Shown one piece after another: positions 26,351 through 36,100 of a stretch of DNA of 36,331 nucleotides (position 1 is the first letter of the stretch; every line of letters starts with the position of its first letter). The notes below the pieces were generated by a model that saw only the letters and a program-made list of their open reading frames with translations, was not told where the DNA came from and searched no databases. A program made the translations under genes and the position numbers. The stretch covers positions 1 to 36,331 of the forward strand of contig CACAMG010000006.1 in assembly GCA_902533585.1 (NCBI GenBank). Direction: 5' to 3'. The stretch is from an uncultured Pelagibacteraceae bacterium. Lineage in GTDB: Bacteria; Pseudomonadota; Alphaproteobacteria; Pelagibacterales; Pelagibacteraceae.

Positions 26351-28489
26351 AATTAATCTGTTTAAGTGCAATAAAGGCTCAGTATATCCTGATATTTGAT
26401 TTCTGCCTTGAAAAATTAACTCACAAGCAGTTTTAAAAGCGATTGATCTGTCATAATTTGGAGACATTTTTTGGTAATATTTATCTTCTTCATTTTGTTT
26501 ATCGACGATTTTTGCCATTTTTTTCATTATTTCTAATACTTGTTTTTTACTACAAATTCCATGATGAAGCCAATTTGCAATGTGTTGAGATGAAATTCTA
26601 AGAGTTGCTCTGTCTTCCATAAGACCAATGTTGTTAATATCAGGAACTTTTGAACACCCAACTCCTTGATCTATCCATCTAACTACGTATCCAAGAATAG
26701 TTTGAGCGGAGTTAGAAATTTCATTATTTATTTCATTCAAAGGCCAATTAGGTTTACTTGTAACAGGAATTGTTAATAAATCATCAAGCCTTGATTTTAC
26801 TAATTTTTTTAGTTCTTTATGTTTTTTAAAAATATCAATTTTATGGTAATGAAGAGAATGAAGCGCTGCCGCTGTAGGAGATGGAACCCAAGCACAGTTT
26901 GCTCCTGATTCTAAATGACTAATTTTCTGTTCCATCATATCTTTCATTTTGTCTGGCATTGCCCACATTCCTTTTCCTATTTGAGCTATATTGGAAAATC
27001 CACATTTTAAACCAATATAAACATTATTATTTTCGTAAGCGCTTATCCATTTAGATGATTTCATTTCTCCTTTTCTAATCATTATTCCAGCTTCCATTGA
27101 TGTATGAATTTCATCTCCAGTACGATCTAAAAAACCCGTGTTAATAAAGAAAACTCTTTTTTTTAAATTTCTTATACATTCCTTTAAATTTACCGAAGTT
27201 CTTCTTTCTTCGTCCATTATACCTACTTTTATTGTATTTTTATTTAATTCTAGAACTTGCTCAACCTTGCTAAAAATTAAATCAGTAAATTTGCATTCAT
27301 CAGGGCCATGCATTTTTGGTTTAACTATATATATAGACTGTTTTCTAGAATTACCTTTTTTTTTAAAGTCATGTATGCAAGCAAATGAAGTAATGAAAGC
27401 ATCTAATATTCCTTCAGGAATTTCAGAGCCATCTTTTAATAGAATAGATGGATTTGTCATTAAATGACCTACATTTCTATTTAATAATAAAGCACGACCA
27501 TGTAGTTTAGATTTTTTTCCATTTTTTGTTATATAACTTCTGTCGGGATTTAATTTTCGTAAATATTTTTTTCCACCTTTTTCAAATTCTGTAGACAAAT
27601 TACCTTTCATTAAGCCTAGCCAATTTTTATAACCTATAACCTTATCTTCCGCATCAACAGCTGCTACAGAATCTTCATGATCACATATCGTTGAAATTGC
27701 AGATTCAACTATAATGTCGCTGATTCCAGCGTTATCATTTTTTGCACTAAATGCATTGGGGTTAATTATAATTTCTATATGTAAATTGTTATTTTTTAAA
27801 ATTATTGCACCAGGTCTATTTGCTTCCCCTCTGTATCCAACAAATTTTTCATCATTTTCTAACGTTGTTTGAGCATTGCTAGAAATCAAATATAGATTAT
27901 TTTTTTTAAATTCAATTTTATTTACCTTGTTCCAGCTAAAATTTTTTAAACTAAAATATTTATCTAAAAATTCTTTTGTGTATTTTATTACTTTTTCTCC
28001 TCTCTCTGGATCATACCTTTCAATAGCAGATTCTTCAGACTCAATAATATCTGTGCCGTAAAGGCTATCATACAAACTCATCCATCTGGCATTAGCAGCG
28101 TTTAATGTGTATCTTGAATTCATAATTGGTACTACTAATTGAGGACCCGGAATATGAGATATTTCTTCATCTATATTTTTAGTTTCAATTTGAAAATCTT
28201 TGCCTTCTTTTTTTAAATATCCAATTTTTAATAAAAAATTTTTATAGTCTCTTTTGTTAAATTCTTTTTCATTATTTTGTTGATGCCAAGTATTAATACT
28301 ATTTTGAAGTTTCTCTCTTGTTTTTAGTAATTCTTTATTTTTAGGAGCAAGTTCGTGAACAGTTTTATCAAAACCATCCCAAAATTTTTTTTCATCAATT
28401 TTAGTTCCAGGAATTAACTCTTTATTAATAAAAGTATATAAAACTTCTGATACCGATAAATTTCCAATTTTAATATATTTTTCACTCAT
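26339..28489 (-). CDS. glcB: Malate synthase G
   Basis: 716 aa; 'LVVPIMNSRYTLNAANARWMSLYDSLYGTDII', 'GIMDEERRTSVNLKECI', 'FINTGFLDRTGDEIHTSMEAG', 'ANCAWVPSPTAAALHSLHYH'. Confidence 0.95.
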   Translation of the reverse strand: MSEKYIKIGNLSVSEVLYTFINKELIPGTKIDEKKFWDGFDKTVHELAPKNKELLKTREKLQNSINTWHQQNNEKEFNKRDYKNFLLKIGYLKKEGKDFQIETKNIDEEISHIPGPQLVVPIMNSRYTLNAANARWMSLYDSLYGTDIIESEESAIERYDPERGEKVIKYTKEFLDKYFSLKNFSWNKVNKIEFKKNNLYLISSNAQTTLENDEKFVGYRGEANRPGAIILKNNNLHIEIIINPNAFSAKNDNAGISDIIVESAISTICDHEDSVAAVDAEDKVIGYKNWLGLMKGNLSTEFEKGGKKYLRKLNPDRSYITKNGKKSKLHGRALLLNRNVGHLMTNPSILLKDGSEIPEGILDAFITSFACIHDFKKKGNSRKQSIYIVKPKMHGPDECKFTDLIFSKVEQVLELNKNTIKVGIMDEERRTSVNLKECIRNLKKRVFFINTGFLDRTGDEIHTSMEAGIMIRKGEMKSSKWISAYENNNVYIGLKCGFSNIAQIGKGMWAMPDKMKDMMEQKISHLESGANCAWVPSPTAAALHSLHYHKIDIFKKHKELKKLVKSRLDDLLTIPVTSKPNWPLNEINNEISNSAQTILGYVVRWIDQGVGCSKVPDINNIGLMEDRATLRISSQHIANWLHHGICSKKQVLEIMKKMAKIVDKQNEEDKYYQKMSPNYDRSIAFKTACELIFQGRNQISGYTEPLLHLNRLIKKN

Positions 28490-28618
28490 TTTTGGCCTTT
28501 TAACTCTACTATTTTATCTTTCTGGATTTGAAAATAATGAAAAATAAACGATTTGAGTTAATAATAATTTTTTTACAACATTTTATTGCCTTTTTTAGAT
28601 ATAATAAATGAATTTCTG

Positions 28619-29725
28619 ATGAAAAATTATCTTAATTTCGAAGTGGAAGTAAAAAACCTTGAAGCTGAGCTAGAAAAACTCAAGGATCCTTATAACCAGG
28701 AAGGGCTTTCAGAAGTAGATACAGAAAAAATTTCTAATTTACAAAGAGATATAGATGGCAAGTTAAAAGATATTTATTCAAATCTTAACCCGTGGCAAAC
28801 TACTTTGGTGGCGAGGCATGAGGATAGGCCAAAAGCTAAATTTTTTATAGATAATCTTTTTAAAGATTTTATTCCTCTTTCAGGTGATAGATTTTACGGA
28901 GAAGATAAATCTTTAATTTCAGGATTTGGCAGATTTAATGGTTTTTCAGTTTTAGTTATTGGTCAAGAAAAAGGAGAAGATTTAGAAAGTAGGCTTGAAA
29001 GAAATTTTGGAATGAATCGGCCAGAAGGCTATCGTAAGGCAAATAGATTAAGAAAACTGGCAGAAAAATTTAAAATTCCAGTAATAACATTTATTGATAC
29101 ACCTGGAGCTTATCCTGGAGTTGGAGCCGAAGAGAGAGGACAGGCAGAAGCTATAGCAAAATCAATTGAATGTTGTATGGAACTATCTGTACCATCAATT
29201 TCTATAATTATTGGAGAAGGAGGATCAGGAGGGGCGATAGCCTTGGCATCATCAAATAAAGTTTTAATGCTTGAAAATGCAATATATTCTGTAATTTCCC
29301 CTGAAGGATGTGCAACTATTTTATGGAGAGATCCAAAAAAAACTTTAGAAGCCTCAACAGCAATGAAATTATCTTCAAAAGATTTACTAAATTTAGAAAT
29401 CATTGATGAAATTATTCCTGAACCTACAGGTGGTGCACACAGGGACAAGAGTCAAATACTAGAAAATGTAAGAATTTCACTGAAAAAAAATTTAGATTTT
29501 TTTTCAAATATGAGCAAAGAAGATATTATTACTCAAAGGAAGAATAAATTTTTATCAATAGGAAGAAATAGAGGCTTTACAAAGCAAAAGAATGTAGAAG
29601 AAACTCTGACAATGAAAGAATCTGTTTTTGATAAAATAATGAAAAATTTTTATAAAAATAAAAATCTTTTAGCTGTAATAATTTTAATAATTTTAACTTT
29701 TATTATTGTTAGCATTTATTTATAA
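28619..29725 (+). CDS. accA: Acetyl-CoA carboxylase carboxyltransferase subunit alpha, with C-terminal hydrophobic extension
   Basis: ATG at 28619 (MKNYLNFEVEVKNLEAELEKLK); 'GDRFYGEDKSLISGFGRFNG', 'FIDTPGAYPGVGAEERGQAEAIA', 'GEGGSGGAIALA'; tail '...KNKNLLAVIILIILTFIIVSIYL'. Confidence 0.95.
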   Translation: MKNYLNFEVEVKNLEAELEKLKDPYNQEGLSEVDTEKISNLQRDIDGKLKDIYSNLNPWQTTLVARHEDRPKAKFFIDNLFKDFIPLSGDRFYGEDKSLISGFGRFNGFSVLVIGQEKGEDLESRLERNFGMNRPEGYRKANRLRKLAEKFKIPVITFIDTPGAYPGVGAEERGQAEAIAKSIECCMELSVPSISIIIGEGGSGGAIALASSNKVLMLENAIYSVISPEGCATILWRDPKKTLEASTAMKLSSKDLLNLEIIDEIIPEPTGGAHRDKSQILENVRISLKKNLDFFSNMSKEDIITQRKNKFLSIGRNRGFTKQKNVEETLTMKESVFDKIMKNFYKNKNLLAVIILIILTFIIVSIYL

Positions 29726-32251
29726 AGCCCCACAACAATGTTTAAATTTTTTACCTGATCCACAAAAACAAGGTTCATTTCTCCCCATTTTTTTTCCAAT
29801 ATATTTTGGATCAATTTTAGTTGGTTTAAATTCTTCTTCTTTTTTTTCAACTAGCTTAATATTAAAAAGTATTTTTATTAAATCTGATTTTAATTTTTCT
29901 AGTAAATTTTCAAATAATAAGAAAGATTCTTTTTTATATTCGACTAAAGGATCTCTTTGTCCATAAGACCTAAGTCCAATAACTTGTCTTAATTGTTCAA
30001 GATATTGGATATGCATTTTCCAATTTTGATCGATTAATTGTATAAAAATTCTTTTTTCAATTTCTTGAGCTTGATTAACCCCTAAAAACTTTATTCTTTC
30101 TTGTCGCTTTTCTTTAAATTTATATTTAATTTTTTCTGAAAATTTTTCATTATTTAATTTTATTAGGTCTTCAGTTTCGTTTTCTTGAAATGCTTTGCCC
30201 AAATATGATCCTAATTGATTGGAAAAATCACTATTTTTTGGATTAGATAAATATTTTTTTTTACTTTCTTGTAGTTGAAAAATTATTTCATCTAGGAAGT
30301 CATCAGCATAATTTTCTGCTTGTTTATTATTTATAACATTGTTTCTCTGATTATAAATTACATGTCTTTGGTCGTTTAATACATTATCGAATTTTAGCAG
30401 TGTTTTTCTTATATCAAAATTTCTTGCCTCAACTTTTTGTTGTGCTCTTTCTAGCGCTTTATTTATCCAAGGATGATCTATGCTTTCCCCATCTTTTAAA
30501 CCAAGTTTTTGCAGTATATTGTTCATTGATTCTGAGCCAAAAATTCTCATAAGGTCATCTTCCAAACTAACAAAAAAAATAGAATTTCCTTCGTCTCCTT
30601 GCCGACCAGATCTTCCTCTGGCTTGATTATCTACCCTTCTGCTTTCCATCCTTTCTGTACCAATAACAAATAATCCACCTAAAAGTTTAATTTCATCTTT
30701 ATTTTTTTTAAGATTAATCTCGTCTTCATTTTTACCTCCTAATTTTATGTCAACACCTCTTCCCGAGATACTAGTTGTTATTATTACAGAATTTTTTTTA
30801 CCGGCATTTGCTATTACATCAGCTTCTTTCTCATGGTTTTTGGCATTTAAAACTATATGTTTTAAACCTTTTGATTTTAATAAATTTGAATAATGTTCTG
30901 ATTTATTAATACTTGCTGTAAAAATTAATAAAGGTTGACCTTTTTTATGTAGTTCAGAAATCTTTTTTATAATTGCATTATCTTTTTCAATAGCAGTTCT
31001 AAATATTTGGTCGTTCCAATCCTTTCTAATCATTTTTTTATTTGTAGGAATTGATACCACTGGAAGATTGTAGATTTCAAAAAATTCTTCTGATTCCGTC
31101 GCAGCTGTTCCTGTGCAACCAGCGAGTTTTGAATATAATTTAAAATAATTTTGATAGGTAATTGATGCCAAAGTCTGATTTTCAGATTGGATTTCAACTC
31201 TTTCCTTTGCTTCCAAACTCTGATGAAGACCGTCTCCAAAACGTCGCCCAGGAAGTTGTCTTCCGGTTTGTTCATCAATAATTATTACTTGCTCATCTTT
31301 TACAATATAGTCTCTTCCATTTTTAAAGAGATGGTTTGCTCTAAGAGCTTGATTGACATGGTGAACTAAGCTTAAATTTTCTGGATCATAAAAATTATTA
31401 TTTTTTAAAATTCCCGCACTAGAAAAAATTTTTTCAACATTATCAACACCTGCGTTTGTTAACAAAATATTTTTATCTTTTTCATCTACTTCAAAATCTT
31501 TTTGATCCAATTTTTTTATCAATTTATCAATTATATTATACTGATTAGCTTTGTCTTCCACTGCTCCTGAAATAATCAAAGGAGTTCTTGCTTCATCAAT
31601 TAAACATGAATCAATTTCATCTACTATTGCATAATTATGAGCTCTTTGAACTAACGAGATTGGATCAAACTTCATGTTGTCTCTTAAATAATCAAATCCA
31701 AGCTCACTATTTGTTGCATATGTAATATCACAATTATAATTTTTTTTTCTTTCATCGTCTGACTGAATGTTATTTATGTAGCCACAACTAAGGCCTAAAA
31801 AATTGTAAATTTTTCCCATATTCTCACAGTCCCTCTTAGCAAGGTAATCATTGACAGTAACAACATGGACTCCTTTTTTATTTAGAGCATTTAAATATGC
31901 AGCTAGAGCTATAGTTAAAGTTTTACCTTCCCCAGTTTTCATTTCTGCAATTTTGTTTTCATGCAATACTACACCCCCAACCATTTGAACATCAAAGTGC
32001 CTTTCATTTGTGATTCTTTTAGAAGCCTCTCGGACAAGTGCAAAAGCAAATGGCAATATATTGTTTAAAGATTCTCCATCTTTTATTTTTTGTATTAATT
32101 CCAATGTTTTTTTTGGAAATTCTTTATCAGATAGTTTTGAAATATCATCCTCAAAACTATTAATTTGCAGCACAATTTTGTTAATTCTATTAAGCTCCTT
32201 CTGGGTGCCAGATTTTATAAATTTAGATATTAAATTTAAAGGATTAAGCAT
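29720..32251 (-). CDS. secA: Preprotein translocase subunit SecA
   Basis: 'HFDVQMVGGVVLHENKIAEMKTGEGKTLTIALAAYL', 'VDEIDSCLIDEARTPLIISG', 'GRSGRQGDEGNSIFFVSLEDDLMRIFG', C-terminal 'GRNEPCFCGSGKKFKHCCG'. Confidence 0.97.
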   Translation of the reverse strand: MLNPLNLISKFIKSGTQKELNRINKIVLQINSFEDDISKLSDKEFPKKTLELIQKIKDGESLNNILPFAFALVREASKRITNERHFDVQMVGGVVLHENKIAEMKTGEGKTLTIALAAYLNALNKKGVHVVTVNDYLAKRDCENMGKIYNFLGLSCGYINNIQSDDERKKNYNCDITYATNSELGFDYLRDNMKFDPISLVQRAHNYAIVDEIDSCLIDEARTPLIISGAVEDKANQYNIIDKLIKKLDQKDFEVDEKDKNILLTNAGVDNVEKIFSSAGILKNNNFYDPENLSLVHHVNQALRANHLFKNGRDYIVKDEQVIIIDEQTGRQLPGRRFGDGLHQSLEAKERVEIQSENQTLASITYQNYFKLYSKLAGCTGTAATESEEFFEIYNLPVVSIPTNKKMIRKDWNDQIFRTAIEKDNAIIKKISELHKKGQPLLIFTASINKSEHYSNLLKSKGLKHIVLNAKNHEKEADVIANAGKKNSVIITTSISGRGVDIKLGGKNEDEINLKKNKDEIKLLGGLFVIGTERMESRRVDNQARGRSGRQGDEGNSIFFVSLEDDLMRIFGSESMNNILQKLGLKDGESIDHPWINKALERAQQKVEARNFDIRKTLLKFDNVLNDQRHVIYNQRNNVINNKQAENYADDFLDEIIFQLQESKKKYLSNPKNSDFSNQLGSYLGKAFQENETEDLIKLNNEKFSEKIKYKFKEKRQERIKFLGVNQAQEIEKRIFIQLIDQNWKMHIQYLEQLRQVIGLRSYGQRDPLVEYKKESFLLFENLLEKLKSDLIKILFNIKLVEKKEEEFKPTKIDPKYIGKKMGRNEPCFCGSGKKFKHCCGAL

Positions 32252-32325
32252 TAATATATTTTTTTATATAATTTATTTATTCAGTTTTATATAATTACTT
32301 AATTTATTTTTTAAATAGCAAGGTT

Positions 32326-33621
32326 ATGGACATAAACAACTTATTTGGCTCAGGATCAAAAAACTCAAAAATGGGTGATTTTCAAGATTTAGATCATTTA
32401 GATGGCGTTTCGTTGTCGACAATAAGTGCAAAATTATACAATAGCAAAAGAGATGATCTTGTTTTGTTTTATTTTAGAAAAGGGGCTAATTACTATTCAG
32501 TTTACACCCAATCAAAAATAATTTCTGAAAATATTAAATGGAACAAAAAAATAAAGAGTAAAAAAATAAAAGCATTATTGATAAACACTAGAAATGCAAA
32601 CGCATTTACAGGAAAACCAGGTTTTGAGGGACTTAAAGAATTGGCTATAGATTTATCTGAGCAACTATCACAAAAACAAAAAGAAGATGAAGAGGTAGCT
32701 CAAAAAATAAAGCCTACAGAAATATTGTTTGCTTGCACAGGAACAATTGGCGAGCCTTACCCAACTAAAAAAATAAAATTTTGTATTCCTGAATTGATAG
32801 AAAAAATTAAATATACACAAAATAAATATATTTGGATAAAAGCTGCTATGGGAATTCTAACAACCGATCTAAAACCAAAAGTTGCTATGGAAGAATGTAA
32901 AATTGGAAAAACAAATGTAAAAATATATGGTATTGCAAAAGGTTCAGGAATGATATTTCCTAATATGGCCACGACATTGGGATTTGTTTTTACAGATGCA
33001 AACTTATCCCCAAGTATATTAAAACATTTAATAAAAAAAAATATAGAAACAACATTCAATGCAATCTCTTGTGATGGAGATACCAGTACAAATGATATGG
33101 TTTCGATATTTTCAACGTGTGAAGCCAATAATAAAGAAATTAAAAAAATTACCGATCCTTCAATTAATCAGTTTAATGATTGCTTGCATAATGTACTTTT
33201 AAATTTAGCAAAGAGAGTTGCTGCAGACGGAGAGGGAGCTTCGAAATTTATTACTATAAAAACTATAAATTGTAACAAGGAAACCGATGCAAAAAAAATT
33301 TCATTTTCCATTGCAAATTCACCTTTAGTTAAAACTGCTTTAGCAGCGGGTGATGCAAATTTTGGAAGAATACTTATGGCCATAGGTAAAGCAAATGTTA
33401 AATTAGATCTAAAAAAACTATCGTTAAAGATAGGTCCACATAAAATAGTTGAAAAAGGAAATTTATCAATTTCTTATTCAGAAAATGATGTTGAACAATA
33501 TATGAAAGGTGAAAAAATCGATATACTTGTAGATTTAGGATTGGGAAAAAAAAATTTTACAGCATATACAATGGATTTAACAAAAAAATATATTGAAATT
33601 AATTCTGACTATAGAACATGA
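32326..33621 (+). CDS. argJ: Bifunctional glutamate N-acetyltransferase / amino-acid acetyltransferase
   Basis: 'LINTRNANAFTG', 'CTGTIGEPYPTKKI', 'GSGMIFPNMATTLGFVFTDA' (autocleavage region), 'CDGDTSTNDMV', 'ADGEGASKFITI', 'GDANFGRILMAIG'. Confidence 0.92.
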   Translation: MDINNLFGSGSKNSKMGDFQDLDHLDGVSLSTISAKLYNSKRDDLVLFYFRKGANYYSVYTQSKIISENIKWNKKIKSKKIKALLINTRNANAFTGKPGFEGLKELAIDLSEQLSQKQKEDEEVAQKIKPTEILFACTGTIGEPYPTKKIKFCIPELIEKIKYTQNKYIWIKAAMGILTTDLKPKVAMEECKIGKTNVKIYGIAKGSGMIFPNMATTLGFVFTDANLSPSILKHLIKKNIETTFNAISCDGDTSTNDMVSIFSTCEANNKEIKKITDPSINQFNDCLHNVLLNLAKRVAADGEGASKFITIKTINCNKETDAKKISFSIANSPLVKTALAAGDANFGRILMAIGKANVKLDLKKLSLKIGPHKIVEKGNLSISYSENDVEQYMKGEKIDILVDLGLGKKNFTAYTMDLTKKYIEINSDYRT

Positions 33622-33661
33622 TAATGAATTCAATTAATAAAAATAATAATTAGCATTTATA

Positions 33662-34088
33662 ATGATTAAATATAAGCTTACTTGTAAAAATTGCTCCAAT
33701 GTTTTTGATAGTTGGTTTGCTTCTTCAAAAGAATTTGAAAAGCTAAAAAGACTAAAATATTTGAATTGTCAAAATTGTAAATCTACAAATATTGAGAAAT
33801 CTTTAATGTCACCAAATCTATTAAATACAAAAAAGGATACAAAGTTTATAACAAATAAAAAAATTAAAAAAATAAAAAACAAAATTAAAGAATATCAACA
33901 ATTTATAAAAAAAAATTTCCACTATGTGGGTGATAATTTTACATATGAAGCACGTTCTATACACTATAATAATAAAAATGAAAAAAAAAGGCATATATGG
34001 AAATGCAACGCAAGATGAAGTTCAAGAATTAAAAGAAGAAGGAATTGAAACAGAAACAATTCCTTGGATAAATGATAACGAAAACTAA
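33662..34088 (+). pseudogene. DUF1178 family protein, frame interrupted at an A9 tract (33981-33989)
   Basis: 'MIKYKLTCKNCSNVFDSWFASSKEFEKLKRLKYLNCQNCKSTNIEKSLMSPNL'; called ORF stops at 34018. Removing one A restores ...EKKGIYGNATQDEVQELKEEGIETETIPWINDNEN*. Confidence 0.85.
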
Positions 34089-34813
34089 ATTTTTTTAAAG
34101 TTAACAATATAATTTACTGATTTATCATTGCTTATTTTCCATTCATTGACAATAGGATTGAATTTCATTCCATAAATTTTTTTTAATTTTAAAGAATTAT
34201 TATTTCCAATTTTAATTAGCTTTGTCGGTTCTATAAATTTGTTCCAGTCATGGGTCCCTATAGGTAGCCATCTTAAAATATATTCGGCACCAACAATTGC
34301 AAATATATAAGATTTTAAAGTTTTATTTAATGTAGCTACAAACATTAAGCCATCTTTTTTTAAAAGTTCTGAACTTTTTTTTAAAAAAAAATTTACATCA
34401 TCAACATGTTCAATTATTTCCATATTTAAAATTATATCAAATTTTTTTTTTATTTTTAATGTTTCAGGAGATGAACATATATAATTAATTTTTAACTTAC
34501 TTTTTTTCATATGTAATTTTGCGATTTTAATATTTTTTTCTGAAGCATCGATTCCAGTCACGTTTCCACCTAATCTACTCATAGGTTCAGAAAGTAGTCC
34601 ACCTCCACAACCTATATCTAAAATATCAAGATTTTTTAGAGGTCTATTTTTATGATGAATTTTAAAATGATTGACTATATTATCCTTAATATAGCGTATC
34701 CTTATCGGGTTAAATTTATGTAATGGTTTAAACTTTCCTTCTGGATTCCACCACTCAGCCGCTAATTCTGAGAATTTTTTTATTTCATCATCATTTATTG
34801 TGTTTCTTCTCAT
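34085..34813 (-). CDS. ubiG: Ubiquinone biosynthesis O-methyltransferase (3-demethylubiquinone-9 3-methyltransferase)
   Basis: 'FSELAAEWWNPEGKFKPLHKFNPIRIRYI', SAM motif 'DILDIGCGGGLLSEPMSRLGGNVTGIDAS', 'IGTHDWNKFI'. Confidence 0.93.
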   Translation of the reverse strand: MRRNTINDDEIKKFSELAAEWWNPEGKFKPLHKFNPIRIRYIKDNIVNHFKIHHKNRPLKNLDILDIGCGGGLLSEPMSRLGGNVTGIDASEKNIKIAKLHMKKSKLKINYICSSPETLKIKKKFDIILNMEIIEHVDDVNFFLKKSSELLKKDGLMFVATLNKTLKSYIFAIVGAEYILRWLPIGTHDWNKFIEPTKLIKIGNNNSLKLKKIYGMKFNPIVNEWKISNDKSVNYIVNFKKI

Positions 34814-34882
34814 TGATAGTTGACATTACAATTAAGATGTATTTTATCAATATATTTTAATTTTTTAAAAAAAATATTATCA

Positions 34883-36097
34883 ATGAAAATCGTAGTATTA
34901 AAGTTTGGCGGCACCTCGGTAGGTACAACGGATAGGATTAAAAAAGTAGCTAATATAGTAATTAGTTATGTAAAAAAAAGATATAAAGTTATTGTAGTTT
35001 CATCTGCGATGAGCGGAACAACTAATGATTTAATAAAAAAATCAAAAAATATAAGCAATAATTTTATTTCATCAGAGCATGATGCTCTTATTTCTTCAGG
35101 GGAACAGGCATCATGTGCTTTGATAGCAGGCAGGTTAAATCATCTTGGGTATAAATCACAATCATGGATGAGTTGGCAAATTCCAATATTAACAGAGGGA
35201 CCACATGGTTCTTCAAGAATAAGCAAAATAAATAAAAAAAAAATTATTAAATATTTAAGTTCAGGAGGCATACCTGTTATCACAGGTTTTCAGGGAATTA
35301 ATGAACATAATAGAATAACAACATTAGGAAGAGGCGGATCCGATGCTTCCGCAATAATGTGCGCAAAATTTTTTAAAGCACAAAAATGTATAATATATAC
35401 AGATGTTCAAGGAATTTATACTACCGATCCAAATAATTTAAAAAAAGCAAAAAAAATAAAAATTATTTCATATGAGGAGATGCTAGAAATGGCATCTTTA
35501 GGGGCAAAAGTTATGCAACCAAATGCTATACAAGACGCAAGATTAAATAGAATTGACATTGATGTAAAATCTTCATTTGTTAATAAAACTGGAACTTTAA
35601 TTACAAAAAGAAAAAATATATTTAGAAATAAAATAATTACAGGAATAACATCAACAAAAAACGATGCAAAAGTGACTTTAGTTGGAGTCAAAGACAGACC
35701 CGGTGTAGCAGCAGCTATATTTAAACCTCTTTCAAAAAATTTTGTAAATGTTGACATGGTCGTACAAAATATATCTGCAGATGGTAGAGAAACTGATTTG
35801 ACATTTACTATAAAACTTGATGATTCGTCAAAAACGTTAAGACTTCTTAAACAAAATAAGAAAATAAAGTATAAAAATATAATTTTAGACAAAAAAGTAT
35901 CAAAAGTTTCGATTATTGGAGTTGGAATGATAACCACGCCTGGTGTAACATATAGAATGTTTCAAACATTAGCTGATAATGGAATTAATATTTTAGTTAT
36001 TTCCACATCAGAAATAAAGATTTCAGTTTTAATTAATAAAAAAAATTTAAAAAAAGCTATATCCGCACTTCACAAAGAATTTAAATTAAGCAACTAA
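34883..36097 (+). CDS. lysC: Aspartate kinase
   Basis: ATG at 34883 (MKIVVLKFGGTSVG); 'SSGEQASCALIAGRLN', 'GRGGSDASAIMCAKFF', 'DVQGIYTTDP', two ACT domains. Confidence 0.95.
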   Translation: MKIVVLKFGGTSVGTTDRIKKVANIVISYVKKRYKVIVVSSAMSGTTNDLIKKSKNISNNFISSEHDALISSGEQASCALIAGRLNHLGYKSQSWMSWQIPILTEGPHGSSRISKINKKKIIKYLSSGGIPVITGFQGINEHNRITTLGRGGSDASAIMCAKFFKAQKCIIYTDVQGIYTTDPNNLKKAKKIKIISYEEMLEMASLGAKVMQPNAIQDARLNRIDIDVKSSFVNKTGTLITKRKNIFRNKIITGITSTKNDAKVTLVGVKDRPGVAAAIFKPLSKNFVNVDMVVQNISADGRETDLTFTIKLDDSSKTLRLLKQNKKIKYKNIILDKKVSKVSIIGVGMITTPGVTYRMFQTLADNGINILVISTSEIKISVLINKKNLKKAISALHKEFKLSN

Positions 36098-36100
36098 TAA

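Noticed and set aside
29110-29448. 112 aa minus-strand ORF
   Set aside because: Antisense shadow of conserved accA; no recognisable family.
31030-31278. 82 aa minus-strand ORF inside secA
   Set aside because: Alternative frame of secA, which is intact across the region; no evidence of use.
32757-33128. 123 aa minus-strand ORF
   Set aside because: Antisense shadow of argJ.
35416-35937. 173 aa minus-strand ORF
   Set aside because: Entirely antisense to lysC, whose homology is clear; hydrophobic F/I/S-rich translation typical of the reverse complement of Lys-rich AT-rich genes.
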